From Bradyrhizobium oligotrophicum S58 (GTDB lineage: Bacteria; Pseudomonadota; Alphaproteobacteria; Rhizobiales; Xanthobacteraceae), in the NCBI RefSeq assembly GCF_000344805.1, contig NC_020453.1, forward strand, positions 5,923,001 to 5,987,000: DNA of 64,000 bases, in the 5' to 3' direction. Positions 1 through 9,211 of the stretch are shown here, piece after piece (the stretch's first letter is position 1; every line of letters starts with the position of its first letter). The notes below the pieces were generated by a model. It saw only the letters and a program-made list of their open reading frames with translations. It searched no databases and was not told the origin of the DNA. The position numbers and the translations under genes are program-made.

Positions 1-166
1 AGAAATCCGGACGGCCATCGCCGAAGCCGGCATGATCACCATGGCCTCCGGTCTGCGCGTCGGTGATCTCCATCATCAGGACATAGCCCAACGGCGCCAG
101 CGCAGCCGCATAGAACGCCTTGGCGCGGGCGAAGTCGGAAACCGGAAATCCCACATGGTCGAGCAT
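1..166 (-). CDS. VOC (glyoxalase-fold) protein, N-terminal part
   Basis: Partial gene running off the left edge; about 55 residues are visible. The N-terminus MLDHVGFPVSDFARAKAFY is the classic first beta strand and helix of the vicinal-oxygen-chelate fold (HVxxxVxDxxRAxxFY), with a possible metal-binding His at residue 4. Members include glyoxalases, dioxygenases and antibiotic-binding proteins; the substrate cannot be told from this fragment. It is transcribed in the same direction as the amine oxidase gene that ends 63 bases upstream of its start. Confidence 0.8.
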   Translation of the reverse strand, partial: MLDHVGFPVSDFARAKAFYAAALAPLGYVLMMEITDAQTGGHGDHAGFGDGRPDF

Positions 167-229
167 GACTGTCCTCTCAGATCGTGACGACCGACGATAG
201 GGCTGCGCCGCAGCCTCTGCAACGGAGGA

Positions 230-1507
230 TCACTGCGACAGAATGCGACGCGCGGTCTGCTGCCCGCTCGCCAGCGCCGCCTCGACCGTGCCCATGTCGC
301 GGCCGCGATATAGCGCCTCGCCGGAGATCAGCACCGGTCCAGCGGCACCTTTCGTCAGCACGTCCTGGGCGCGCCGCGTGTCGAGCGTCGCGTAGGAATA
401 GGCGCCGCGTGCGAACGGATCCCTCGCCCAGTTGGTCGCTGACGCCGCGACGAGTTCCGTCCTGAGATCGCCGACCGGCTTTGCGAAGATGTCGGCGAGC
501 GCCGCAACTCCCATGTCGATCAGCGCCGGATCATCGAGCGCAGCGTAGGCGCTCGTCGGCGGTCCCGAGAGCCAGCCGGTCAGCACGGCATGATCGCTCG
601 GGTGCTGCGTCCACCACACCGGCACCGCGGCGTCCGACAGCACGAACAGCGTGTCCGAGAGATCGTGCTCGTTCGCTGCCATCCACCAGCGGCGCTCGAA
701 CCGCAGCAGCAGCTTGATGACATTGCCGAAGCCGATGTCGGCTGTGGCCGCCACCTGCCCTTGCATCGCCGTCGGCAGCGCGATCGTTTGCACGAGCGGC
801 AACGGCACGGTCAGAATGACGACGTCCCCGCTGTGCGCGCGGCCGTCGGCGCAACGGACCTTCGCCCCATCGCCTTCGCTCTCGATCGCGGTGACGACCG
901 ATTGAAACGCAAATGTGACGCCGCGCGCGCGGCATTCGGCGGCAAGACAATCGACCAGCGCGCCGTAGCCGCCGACGATGCGCGTCTGCGGGCCGCGCTC
1001 GCCGCCCATCCACTCGTCGCGCAGCGCGAACACGCTGGCGCGGTCGGGATCGGCGGCGTCATAGCCCTGCACCATGCCCAGCACGGATTCGCGCAAGGCA
1101 GCGAACTCCGCGCCTGAGAAATGACGCTCGAGCAGCGTGGTGATGGTGAGGTCCTGGTCGAGCCTGGCCAGCACGTCGTGCAGCCGGTCCATCTGCCGAT
1201 CGGCCGGATCCTCGTCGGAGAACCTGCCGTTCGCGACATGCCAGCGCGCGCCTTCGATCGGCTGCGCCGACAGCCCGGCCTCGGCCAGCAACCGATACGT
1301 GACCGGCGCCTCACCATGAATGAACTCTGCGCCGGCCTCGGCTCTGTATCCGAACACGCCTTCTGCAAGCGGATGGATGCGGCCGCCGCAGCGCTCGCGC
1401 GCCTCCAGCACCGTCACGTGCCTGCCGGCGCGGGCGAGCTCGCGCGCCGCCATCAGGCCCGCCGCCCCGGCGCCGACGACGATGATGCGATCCCGTCTCT
1501 CACCCAT
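230..1507 (-). CDS. flavin monoamine oxidase family protein
   Basis: 425 residues. A dinucleotide-binding motif VGAGAAGLMAA lies at about residues 10-20, followed by an acidic strand end (VLEAR) and GGRI, the standard FAD-binding start of the amine oxidase/polyamine oxidase family. The C-terminus carries ISGEALYRGRDMGTVEAAL, matching the second FAD-contacting segment of the family. The enzyme probably oxidises a primary or secondary amine to an aldehyde or imine with release of hydrogen peroxide; no signal peptide is seen, so it is likely cytoplasmic. Its start overlaps the end of the upstream reductase gene by 8 bases, which suggests coupled translation. The amine substrate is unknown. Confidence 0.85.
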   Translation of the reverse strand: MGERRDRIIVVGAGAAGLMAARELARAGRHVTVLEARERCGGRIHPLAEGVFGYRAEAGAEFIHGEAPVTYRLLAEAGLSAQPIEGARWHVANGRFSDEDPADRQMDRLHDVLARLDQDLTITTLLERHFSGAEFAALRESVLGMVQGYDAADPDRASVFALRDEWMGGERGPQTRIVGGYGALVDCLAAECRARGVTFAFQSVVTAIESEGDGAKVRCADGRAHSGDVVILTVPLPLVQTIALPTAMQGQVAATADIGFGNVIKLLLRFERRWWMAANEHDLSDTLFVLSDAAVPVWWTQHPSDHAVLTGWLSGPPTSAYAALDDPALIDMGVAALADIFAKPVGDLRTELVAASATNWARDPFARGAYSYATLDTRRAQDVLTKGAAGPVLISGEALYRGRDMGTVEAALASGQQTARRILSQ

Positions 1508-2219
1508 GACTGGCCTGGGCAGGCAAGGCGGAGCCGTTGCTGATCCTGTAGCGCAGCCACACCGCGCCGCCTTCGAGCGGCTTGCAGCTTTCGAGCGTCA
1601 TCGCCGTGATCGGAGCCCGCTCGCCCGAGTGGGCTTCGGTCGAATCGAACACGCTGGGCGCGCCCTTGGCGCCGTCGATCGCGGGACACAGGACGAGGTT
1701 GAACTCATCGACCAGGCCGGCCCGGAGGAACGCGCCATTGGTCCCGCCGCCGCCTTCGAGCAGCAGGCGCTTGACGCCGAGCTCGCGCGCGACGACGTCG
1801 AGCACATCAGCGAGATCGAGCTCGGTTGCTCCGGCAAAGATGTAGGAGACACCCTCGCTGCGCAGACCCGCGAGATGCGCGTCCGACACCGCCTCGGTGA
1901 GCACGGCCACGATCGGATCGCCGCCGATGTCGGACCGGCCCCAGCAGATCTTGCCATGGGCATCGAGCACCACGCCATGGGCCTTGGCATCGCGCCTGAT
2001 GATCCAGTTCTCGCGCGGAAAGCGCTCGGTGGTCGTCGCCGGATAAGCCGTGCCCTTCGCGAATTCCTGGCCGGTGACGCGGCCGATCAGCCAGGCATCG
2101 CCGCCGAGTTGGTCATGCACCTGCTCGAACAGATCACCCGAGCCCTTCGGACGCCATCGGCTCGGCAGGGTCCGGCCATCGACGCTCGATGCCATCAGAC
2201 AGATGACGTCCGGTTTCAT
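1500..2219 (-). CDS. RibD C-terminal/dihydrofolate reductase-like protein
   Basis: 239 residues with the RibD_C fold of pyrimidine reductases: an N-terminal strand followed by SSVDGRT near residue 12, a central RRD segment, and LLLEGGGGTNGAFLRAGLVD at about residues 150-170, where the glycine-rich loop binds NADPH in this family. There is no deaminase domain, so it is a stand-alone reductase-like protein and not the full riboflavin enzyme RibD. It is the upstream gene of a two-gene unit with the amine oxidase (8-base overlap). The substrate is unknown; such stand-alone proteins are often annotated only as dihydrofolate reductase family. Confidence 0.8.
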   Translation of the reverse strand: MKPDVICLMASSVDGRTLPSRWRPKGSGDLFEQVHDQLGGDAWLIGRVTGQEFAKGTAYPATTTERFPRENWIIRRDAKAHGVVLDAHGKICWGRSDIGGDPIVAVLTEAVSDAHLAGLRSEGVSYIFAGATELDLADVLDVVARELGVKRLLLEGGGGTNGAFLRAGLVDEFNLVLCPAIDGAKGAPSVFDSTEAHSGERAPITAMTLESCKPLEGGAVWLRYRISNGSALPAQASHG

Positions 2220-2389
2220 GCATCCTCCTTGTCACCGCTCCACGCCTCACCGAATATGGCTCCCGCGGCGTTGTCAACGAAGCCGCGTGCGTTTCGTTCG
2301 ATGGCACATGCTCTTCGACTGCGCCACGAAGCCTGTCGCTGTGACCGCACATTTGGCTGCCCTGGGGTCGGTTGGAAACGGAACAGGCC

Positions 2390-3916
2390 ATGGAGATCAC
2401 ACCGCGCAAACGAACCGCCGCAGGTATGCGTATGGCGGCGTTGCTCGCCGCGACGCTGGCCGGCCTCGCTCTGTGCGTGGCTGGAATCTGGCGGCTCGAA
2501 GCCGAGCGCACCGGTGTGACGATGACTCCGCTTAAGGCCGGCACGACACCCGTCACCATCTATCGGCGCGACGGCGCAGCGCCGGCGCCGGTCGTCGTCA
2601 TCGCCCATGGCTTCGCAGGCTCGCGCCAGTTCATGGAGGCCTATGCGCTGACCCTGGCGCAGGCGGGCTATGTCGCCGTCGCGTTCGATTTCGAGGGCCA
2701 TGGCCGCAATCCCAGCCCGATGTCCGGCGACGTCACGCGCGTCGATGGCACCACCCGGAAGCTGATGAGCGAGGTCGGCCGCGTCACCGACGCCGCGCTG
2801 TCTCTGCCGGGCACCGATGGCCGGGTCGCCCTGCTCGGGCATTCGATGGCTTCCGACATCATCGTGCGCCAGGCCCTGGCCGATCCGCGCATCAGCGCGA
2901 CGGTGGCGATCTCGATGTTTTCCGAAGCCGTCAGCGCGAGCACGCCGCGCAATCTGCTGATCATCACGGGCGAATGGGAGACAGCCCTGCGCAGGGACGC
3001 GCTACGCAACCTCAGGCTCGCCGATCCCGCCGCGCGCGAGGGCGACACGGTGGACGATCCCGCGGGGAATGGCGGGCGCCGCGCCGTCGTTGCCCCCGGG
3101 GTCGAGCATGTCAGCGTGCTGTATTCGACGACGGCCTTGCGCGAGGCGCGCGACTGGCTCGACCGGGTGTTCGGCCGCACGAGCAGCGGCCCGGTGGCGG
3201 CGACCGGCGGCGCGATCGCGCTGCTGCTCGCGGGCATCGTGCTGCTGGCATGGCCTCTGGCCGGGCTGCTGCCGAGGGGCGATGCGCCGCCACCCGCAAT
3301 TCCGCTGCGCAGTCTTGCGATCGCCACGCTGGTGCCGGCCGTCGTCACGCCGATCGTGCTGCGGTTCGTCGAGACGCGCTTCCTGCCCGTGCTGGTCGCG
3401 GACTATCTCGCCGCGCATCTGCTCGTCTATGGCGCGCTGTCGCTCTCGCTGCTGCGCCTGCGGGGTGTTCGCTTCGGCCGCGTCGCCTGGGTCTCGGCAT
3501 TGGCGCTGGCCGCCTACGGCATCATCGTTTTCGGTGGCGCGCTCGACCGCTACGTCGCATCGTTCATGCCGATCGCGGCCCGCCTGCCGATCATCGCGGC
3601 GATCGCCGTGGGCGCCGTGCCCGCCATGCTGGCCGACAGCATCGCCAACCAAGGGGGCCACGCGGCGCTGTGGCGCACGGTGTGGATACGAGCCGCCTTC
3701 CTGGCTTCGCTCGGCGGCGCGGTGGCGCTCGATTTCAAGCGGCTGTTCTTTCTGCTGATCATCATTCCCGTGATCGTGCTGTTCTTCACGGTGTTCGGAC
3801 TGATCGGCGGCTGCGTCGGCCGGAGGACCGGCTCGCCGATGGCTGATGGCATCGGCCTCGGCCTGATCCTGGCGTGGTCGCTCGGGGTGTCGTTTCCGAT
3901 GTTCCTGCCGGGCTAG
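2390..3916 (+). CDS. alpha/beta hydrolase fused to a membrane domain
   Basis: About 508 residues from the ATG at 2390; an in-frame ATG at 2372 is an alternative. A membrane anchor lies near residues 14-35. The hydrolase part has an oxyanion-type HGFAGS motif and the nucleophile elbow LLGHSMAS, with Ser near residue 152. The C-terminal half, from about residue 255, is strongly hydrophobic with repeated membrane-length segments up to the end. The soluble half probably faces the periplasm. The fusion of a serine hydrolase to a polytopic domain is not a well-known architecture to me, and no substrate can be assigned. It stands alone between divergent genes and a DUF2200 gene. Confidence 0.75.
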   Translation: MEITPRKRTAAGMRMAALLAATLAGLALCVAGIWRLEAERTGVTMTPLKAGTTPVTIYRRDGAAPAPVVVIAHGFAGSRQFMEAYALTLAQAGYVAVAFDFEGHGRNPSPMSGDVTRVDGTTRKLMSEVGRVTDAALSLPGTDGRVALLGHSMASDIIVRQALADPRISATVAISMFSEAVSASTPRNLLIITGEWETALRRDALRNLRLADPAAREGDTVDDPAGNGGRRAVVAPGVEHVSVLYSTTALREARDWLDRVFGRTSSGPVAATGGAIALLLAGIVLLAWPLAGLLPRGDAPPPAIPLRSLAIATLVPAVVTPIVLRFVETRFLPVLVADYLAAHLLVYGALSLSLLRLRGVRFGRVAWVSALALAAYGIIVFGGALDRYVASFMPIAARLPIIAAIAVGAVPAMLADSIANQGGHAALWRTVWIRAAFLASLGGAVALDFKRLFFLLIIIPVIVLFFTVFGLIGGCVGRRTGSPMADGIGLGLILAWSLGVSFPMFLPG

Positions 3917-3980
3917 CGCTCCGTGTCCAACGTGCACGAACGGGCCGCTCCATGATATCAAGCTCAGAGAGGGAGCAGTC

Positions 3981-4334
3981 ATGGCGAAACACCGCATCTA
4001 CACGACGAGTGTCGCAAGCGTGTACCGGCTTTATGTCGCGAAGGCCGAGAAGAAGGGACGCACCAAGGCAGAGGTCGATCAGGTCATCTGCTGGTTGACG
4101 GGCTATGGTCAGAAGCAGTTCGAGACTGAGCTGGACCGACAGACCGATTTCGAGACCTTCTTCGCGCGAGCGCCGGCGATGAATCCGTCGCGGACCTTGA
4201 TCAGGGGCACGATCTGCGGCGTCCGCGTCGAGGATGTCGAAGAACCGACGATGCGGGAGATCCGCTATTTGGACAAGCTGGTCGATGAGCTGGCCAAGGG
4301 CAAAGCGATGGACAAGATCCTGCGCAAGCCGTGA
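3981..4334 (+). CDS. DUF2200 family protein
   Basis: 117 residues, small and basic. [21 protein letters not shown] at the N-terminus and an internal ICWLTGY segment are hallmarks of the DUF2200 family, found widely in bacteria as a single-domain cytoplasmic protein of about this length. The biochemical function is not known. The start is supported by a purine-rich AGAGAGGGAGCAG stretch just upstream. It lies 64 bases after the membrane hydrolase on the same strand and converges with the thioesterase gene. Confidence 0.85.
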   Translation: MAKHRIYTTSVASVYRLYVAKAEKKGRTKAEVDQVICWLTGYGQKQFETELDRQTDFETFFARAPAMNPSRTLIRGTICGVRVEDVEEPTMREIRYLDKLVDELAKGKAMDKILRKP

Positions 4335-4375
4335 ACTCGCCGCTCCCCCGCAGCAACAACCTTCAGGGTCTCGGC

Positions 4376-5293
4376 TCAGTCCTGCTCCTGCCCCGGCGCC
4401 TGCCGCAGCATGAAATGGCCGAAGGCCGTCGCGTGCGGCTTCGTCGCATCGTCCTGCCAGGCACGGGCCTCGAACGCGACCACGCGGCGGCCCTGCTTGA
4501 CGATCGATGCCGACGCGATGCTGTCGAGCGCGCGGCCCGAACGCAGATAGTTGATGGTGAGGCCGATCGGCTTCGGTGGCGCTGATGCGCCGAGCTCACG
4601 CATCACGGTGATGATCGCCGCTGTTTCCAGGAATGCGCCGGTCATGCCACCATGGATCGCCGGCAGCACGGGATTGCCTATGATCCGGTGCGAGAACGGC
4701 ATCACGAGCGTGTCGTTCTCCGCAAGGCGAATGCCGAGGCAGCGCGCGAACGGGCTGGTGGCGAACGGCCCCGTCGGATCCTCGGGCGCCTCGAGCGGCG
4801 GCGGCGCGCCGCCGAAGGCCGGCCGATCGGTCAGCATGTTGGTGCGATTGGCGCCGACCATGAAGCAGGCCGTTGCGGTCGCAACCGGTTCGCTCTCTTC
4901 CTCCTGATAGGCCGTCGCACGCACGAAGGCGATCGAGCGCGTGACGCGGAAGCACACGGCATGCGCCTTGATGTCGAGGCCGGGCGTCGCCGGTTTCTGA
5001 TAGTCGATGCGCAGATCGAGCGTCGCGATGGCACGGCTGCCATCGAGCGCGAGCTGCACCGCCATGCCGCAGCTCTCGTCGAGCATCGCGGTGACGACGC
5101 CGCCATGGATCACGCCGGTCTCGCTGTCACCGACGAACACGGGGCGATAGGGCAAGGTCGACCAGGCTTCGCCGGGCGCGAAACGGTCCATCCGGAGCCC
5201 GCTGATATGACCATAGACCGAGCGGCGATTCCTGATCGCTTCGGCGAGCTCATCAAATGCCGGGGGCGCGGCGGGAGTCGGAGTGTCGGACAT
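4376..5293 (-). CDS. PaaI-family thioesterase with two hotdog domains
   Basis: About 305 residues. Two hotdog folds in tandem: the first has GVIHGGVVTAMLDESCGMA near residues 60-80, the second has PAIHGGMTGAFLETAA near residues 210-225. Each is the helix-capping signature of PaaI/YigI-type acyl-CoA thioesterases, which hydrolyse (aryl)acyl-CoA thioesters in the cytoplasm. A single chain with two domains replaces the usual homodimer pair. The ATG at 5293 is preferred over the in-frame GTG one codon earlier. A role in clearing stalled CoA esters is plausible given the aromatic CoA chemistry elsewhere in the window, but this gene is not linked to it. Confidence 0.82.
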   Translation of the reverse strand: MSDTPTPAAPPAFDELAEAIRNRRSVYGHISGLRMDRFAPGEAWSTLPYRPVFVGDSETGVIHGGVVTAMLDESCGMAVQLALDGSRAIATLDLRIDYQKPATPGLDIKAHAVCFRVTRSIAFVRATAYQEEESEPVATATACFMVGANRTNMLTDRPAFGGAPPPLEAPEDPTGPFATSPFARCLGIRLAENDTLVMPFSHRIIGNPVLPAIHGGMTGAFLETAAIITVMRELGASAPPKPIGLTINYLRSGRALDSIASASIVKQGRRVVAFEARAWQDDATKPHATAFGHFMLRQAPGQEQD

Positions 5294-5593
5294 CACCGGA
5301 TTCTAGAGCATGATCTGGTACACGTGCGAAGCGTTTTCCGGGATGCTCGTGATGCGCACGGGATCGCGCTCGTCGAACTGCGGATGTCAACGGCGCATCA
5401 TGATGCACGCGCAACTTCGAGATGCGTTTCAGCGGTGCAATCGCGTTCAACGCACGGCTTCGAGCCGGCACGGCCGACACCGCGTGCCCCGCAAATCTAC
5501 GTGCATGAAAAGTTGCGCCAGCGCGGCGCGCTTAGAACATTGGCAACCTTAATATGGTCATAATGGTCCCAATCAAATCCCGGAGACCAGTCG

Positions 5594-6265
5594 ATGCGCA
5601 GATCCACCAAGACGCCGGACGCCCCGCCGAGCAGCGGCACGGCCTCTCTACGAATTGTCCTGAGCCTGGCGCTCGCAGCGAGTGCCGGCGTGATGTGGTG
5701 GAGCAATGGCGCCAACAGCTTTTCCTTCGCGACGGGGGCGCCCTCGCTGGAGACTCGCGTCGCGGCCCTCACGTCGGAGCTCACCCAGCTCAAGGCCGAG
5801 ACGGCCAGGCTGCGCGACAACCAGGCCGACACGTCCGGTGAGATCGTCCAGCTCCGCGCCAGCCTCAGCAGTGCCGAGACCGGCCTGGCGACGCTGCGCA
5901 CCGCCGCCGACGACAGCGAAGCGCGCCGCCGCGATACCGCCGACAAGATCGAGTCCGACATCGCCTTGTTGAAGCGCTACACGATCCGCCTCCGCTCGGC
6001 GCAGGAGGATGCCTCGGCCGATCTCGGCGGGCTGCGCGCGGCCGCGGCAACCAGCGAGATCGGCATCGAGCAGCTCCGCACGGCCACGGGTGAGATCCGC
6101 CAGCAGGTCGCCCGCATCGAGATGGCCCGCGAGGCGACCAGCTCGATCGGCCGGACTCACAAGCATCGCGTCAGGCGAATCGCGCGGGCTCCCCAAGCCG
6201 AGCCGCAGATCGCGCAGCCGTTCCTGGCGCAGTGGCCGGGCGTGGTGCCTGCGGGCCGCAATTGA
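5594..6265 (+). CDS. membrane-anchored coiled-coil protein
   Basis: 223 residues, family not recognised. A basic N-terminus is followed by one membrane segment at about residues 20-38. From about 50 to 175 there are long heptad-like runs rich in Leu, Ala, Glu and Thr (LETRVAALTSELTQLKAETA and further repeats), which predicts a long coiled coil, then a basic and proline-rich tail with RTHKHRVRRI. A GGAGA ribosome-binding site precedes the ATG. It is probably an inner-membrane protein with a periplasmic coiled coil. It converges with the L,D-transpeptidase gene, so a shared role in the cell envelope is possible but unproven. Confidence 0.7.
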   Translation: MRRSTKTPDAPPSSGTASLRIVLSLALAASAGVMWWSNGANSFSFATGAPSLETRVAALTSELTQLKAETARLRDNQADTSGEIVQLRASLSSAETGLATLRTAADDSEARRRDTADKIESDIALLKRYTIRLRSAQEDASADLGGLRAAAATSEIGIEQLRTATGEIRQQVARIEMAREATSSIGRTHKHRVRRIARAPQAEPQIAQPFLAQWPGVVPAGRN

Positions 6266-6322
6266 GCTGAACGGGACTTCGACCGCCCGCGCGCCTGCGC
6301 GGTTGCCAACCGTGCGGGCTGG

Positions 6323-7867
6323 TTACCACCAGCCCGGCTGGACCGGCCGGAAATAGGTCTGAGGCGGCGCACGCCGGCGCGGTGGGGCCACGGGCTGGCC
6401 GTCCCAGCTGCGCTGGAAGAAGTTGCCGAAGCCGTCGTCATATTCGTCGCCGCTCGCGACGTTCACGTCCGCCGTCGGCCGGCGCGTGATGAAGCCGCCC
6501 TGCGGCTGATTGCTCAAGACCGCGACGAACTCGGTGCGATAATTGGTCTCGGTCGACAGCGGCTCGTCCGAGACGATGATCGAGGATCGCGCCACGGCCG
6601 TCGGCGCGATCCGGGCCAGCACGTCGCGGGGAATGGTGATGCGGTCGAGCGCGTCCTTCGCGTCGTCGCCGTCGTCGATCGTCACCGCCGTCCAGCGCAG
6701 CCCTGAACCGTTCTGCGCCACCGCCGTGAACACGTGGGTGCCGAGGGGCCGGTCGGGATCGCGGATCGTGACCGGTGCCTCGAGCGAGGTATCGAACACT
6801 TCGCCGCCACCGTCGCGCGCCGGCTTGTGCGTGTTGCGCCTGACATAGAGCATCTGCGTCGAGCGGCTGATATAGACCGAGACCGGCTCGGTCGCGAGCT
6901 TCGCCTCCTCGGCCGCCTTGGCGATATCGGTCTTCTTGCCGGCGGCCGCCTTGGCGGCTTCCTTCGTCGTTGCGGCGGCGTCGAGCTTGGCCGTCGTGTC
7001 GGTCCGGGCGGCGTCCAATTGAGCCGCCGCGTCGGCGGCATTGGCCACGGCCTTCTGCTTCGCCTCCTCGGCCTGGGCCCTGGCCTGATCGGTCTTGGCT
7101 GCGGCGAGCTTCCTGTCGGCGATCTTCAGCTCGGCATCGGCGCGCGCCTTGGCCTGCTCCAGCTTCCGCAGCGCGGCCTTCAGCGACTTGGCCTCGCGAT
7201 CGGCGATCGCGGCGGCGGTCTTGGCCTCGCCGGCGGTCTTGGCGGCATCCTCAGCCTCGCGGCCAAGTGTCGCGGCGCGCGACGGGGCGGCCGCCAGCGC
7301 CTCGGCATTCGGAACGAACAAGGCAGGATGCGAAAAATCGACCGCGGCGACGTCGCCGGGGGCGATGATCACACGCATGCCGATCCAGGTCTGGTCGAAC
7401 AGCTTCTCGGCAAATCCATAGGGCATCCGCACGCAGCCATGCGAGGCGGCGTAGCCGGGCAACGGCCCGCCATGCAGCGCGACGCCGTTCCAGGTGATGC
7501 GCTGCATGTTCGGCATCCACGCATCGTCATAGAGCGTGGAGTGGTGGTCCTTGTCCTTCTCGATGATCGCGAACACGCCGGCCGGGGTCTCGCGGCCCGA
7601 CACGCCGGTCGACACCGGCGCTCGCCAGATCCAGCCCTCCGAATCGTAGAACGTGACCTTCTGGGCCTTGATCGACACGATCGCCATGATCGGCTCGCCA
7701 TGCGGGCGCGGCGCCGTGGCTTCGACGACCGGCGCCGGGCGCGCCTGCCGCGCGTCCGCGCCGGAGCCGGGCAGAGCCAGCACGGCCAGCGCCGCGAAGG
7801 CCGTCAAGACCGATCCCCGACGCCGTGTCATGCCGGTGGTCCGAGCTGCCGTGGATCGTCTCACCAT
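6323..7867 (-). CDS. L,D-transpeptidase (YkuD) with coiled coil and degenerate second domain
   Basis: 514 residues. A basic, hydrophobic signal sequence covers about residues 14-38. The first YkuD domain, about 60-175, has His132 in HGG and the catalytic motif SHGCVRMP with His143 and Cys145, as in enzymes that cross-link peptidoglycan or attach lipoproteins. An Ala/Lys/Glu-rich coiled coil follows at about 185-325. The part from about 333 to 410 (VSVYISRSTQMLYVRRN, then DRPLGTHVFTAV) resembles the first half of another YkuD domain but no HGC motif follows. The tail is proline-rich. An ATG at 7831 is an alternative start. Confidence 0.85.
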   Translation of the reverse strand: MVRRSTAARTTGMTRRRGSVLTAFAALAVLALPGSGADARQARPAPVVEATAPRPHGEPIMAIVSIKAQKVTFYDSEGWIWRAPVSTGVSGRETPAGVFAIIEKDKDHHSTLYDDAWMPNMQRITWNGVALHGGPLPGYAASHGCVRMPYGFAEKLFDQTWIGMRVIIAPGDVAAVDFSHPALFVPNAEALAAAPSRAATLGREAEDAAKTAGEAKTAAAIADREAKSLKAALRKLEQAKARADAELKIADRKLAAAKTDQARAQAEEAKQKAVANAADAAAQLDAARTDTTAKLDAAATTKEAAKAAAGKKTDIAKAAEEAKLATEPVSVYISRSTQMLYVRRNTHKPARDGGGEVFDTSLEAPVTIRDPDRPLGTHVFTAVAQNGSGLRWTAVTIDDGDDAKDALDRITIPRDVLARIAPTAVARSSIIVSDEPLSTETNYRTEFVAVLSNQPQGGFITRRPTADVNVASGDEYDDGFGNFFQRSWDGQPVAPPRRRAPPQTYFRPVQPGWW

Positions 7868-8103
7868 GCGCTATCCCGATGTTCGCTGCGGTTCCGCCCT
7901 GCGCCGCCAACGCGACACATCACGATCTATACGCTCGATCACGTCTTGGGGTGAAGTAAGGCAGGGAGGTTAACGACATGCTGGCCCGACATGGCCGGCA
8001 AGCCCAACCGTGGCGAAAGCGCGACAAAACGCGCACATTGACGCACGTTCGGTTCATCCTGCGCCAAGACTGCGTCGAGAGCGCTCGGCGCAACGGGTTC
8101 CCA

Positions 8104-8340
8104 TCACGGTCGCTCGGTGCCTCGCTGATCGAGATGCTCCGCGAGCATGAGCGCCAACCGCGCGCCCTCGGCATGTGTTACCCTAGGGTCGAGGCTACGG
8201 GCGTAGTCCCTGATCTCGTCGATCATCTTACTCACGCGATCCTCATCCTCGCACCCTCTTACCTCGCGCAGCCTCGTCATGAGATCGGCACGCATGGCGA
8301 TCTGCATGGCCAGCGGCGCGAGCTCCTCAGGACTGCGCAT
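8104..8340 (-). CDS. small hypothetical protein
   Basis: 78 residues from the ATG at 8340, family not recognised. The translation is charged and helix-like (MRSPEELAPLAMQIAMRADL), whereas the competing frames on the other strand have the arginine-rich look of antisense frames. The same frame stays open upstream to 8553. No clear Shine-Dalgarno sequence precedes 8340, so the start is uncertain. The stretches 7868-8103 and 8341-8636 hold no other gene I can support. Confidence 0.35.
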   Translation of the reverse strand: MRSPEELAPLAMQIAMRADLMTRLREVRGCEDEDRVSKMIDEIRDYARSLDPRVTHAEGARLALMLAEHLDQRGTERP

Positions 8341-8636
8341 CGTTTGACGAACGGGCTGCGAAGGTTTTTCAAGATGCCCTTCGGCCGTTCGTCCTCTGTC
8401 ATCTGCGATCACTCCAATCGCCGCTCGGCGGATTGATACGCCCACTCTTTGGGCTGCTCCATGATTTAACACGAGTCTGCTGCATCGGCCGGAATCGAAC
8501 TCGTGCGCTATTTTCCGCCGCTCGCGCTTGAACGGCATGCGCTGCGATCCCATGCTTTATGTTATGCGGAGGCGTCGCAAGGCGGACACCGAGGCTCGTT
8601 TTTCGACGTCCAGCTGTTGAACGGAGAGATGGCACC

Positions 8637-9167
8637 TTGCCCAACCCGCACGACTTTCACACGCCGAAATCGTCCTACACGAAAGAGGACCTGCTCCAAT
8701 CCGGCGACGGCGGCTATTTCGGTCCGGGCAATGCATAGCTGCCGGCGCCGCCGATGCTGATGATCGATCGGATCACCGAGCTCAGCCTGGACGGCGGCGC
8801 CTACCGCAAGGGCCATATCGTCGGCGAGTTGGATATCACGCCAAGACTCTGGTTCTTCGACTGCCTGTTTCGCGGCGATCCGGTGATGCCGGGATGCCTG
8901 GGGCTCGACGCGATGTGGCAGATGGTGGGGTATTGGCTGGGCTGGTCGGGCTCGCCCGGCAAAGGCCGCGCCACCGGTGTCGGCGAGGTGAATTTCAAAG
9001 GCCAGATCACGCCGGATATCCGCTGTGTGCGCTATGAGGTCGAGATGCGGCAGGTCAAGCGCGGCCGGCTGGTGCTCGGCATCGCCGACGGCCGCGTGCT
9101 CGCGGACGGCAACAACGTCTACGAAGCACGAAACATGAAGGTGGCGCTGGTCGGGGCTGCAGGTTGA
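8637..9167 (+). pseudogene. fabA-like 3-hydroxyacyl-ACP dehydratase, nonsense codon and lost catalytic His
   Basis: The frame opens with TTG at 8637 after a GGAGAG site and encodes the FabA N-terminus SYTKEDLLQSGDGGYFGPGNA. It then meets TAG at 8736-8738, exactly where FabA has Gln in [12 protein letters not shown]. The rest, from [11 protein letters not shown] to 9167, is full-length FabA-like. The active-site motif is [20 protein letters not shown], with CTG (Leu) where FabA has its catalytic His (His70 in E. coli); the Asp of GCLGLD remains. Two independent lesions argue for a decayed paralogue and not a sequencing error. Reinitiation at ATG 8754 could yield a truncated, inactive 137-residue protein. 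No fabB or fabI is adjacent. Confidence 0.8.
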
Positions 9168-9211
9168 CGCGGCCGCATCGCGTGCTTCAACACATTCAGG
9201 GTTGAGCCATC

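Noticed and set aside
7978..8436. 152-codon plus-strand frame
   Set aside because: Its composition is that of an antisense frame and it lacks a ribosome site; the minus-strand frame in the same place looks more protein-like.
8470..8560. tRNA-like GTTCGATTCC on the minus strand
   Set aside because: The flanking bases do not form a T-stem, and no acceptor or anticodon stem could be drawn.
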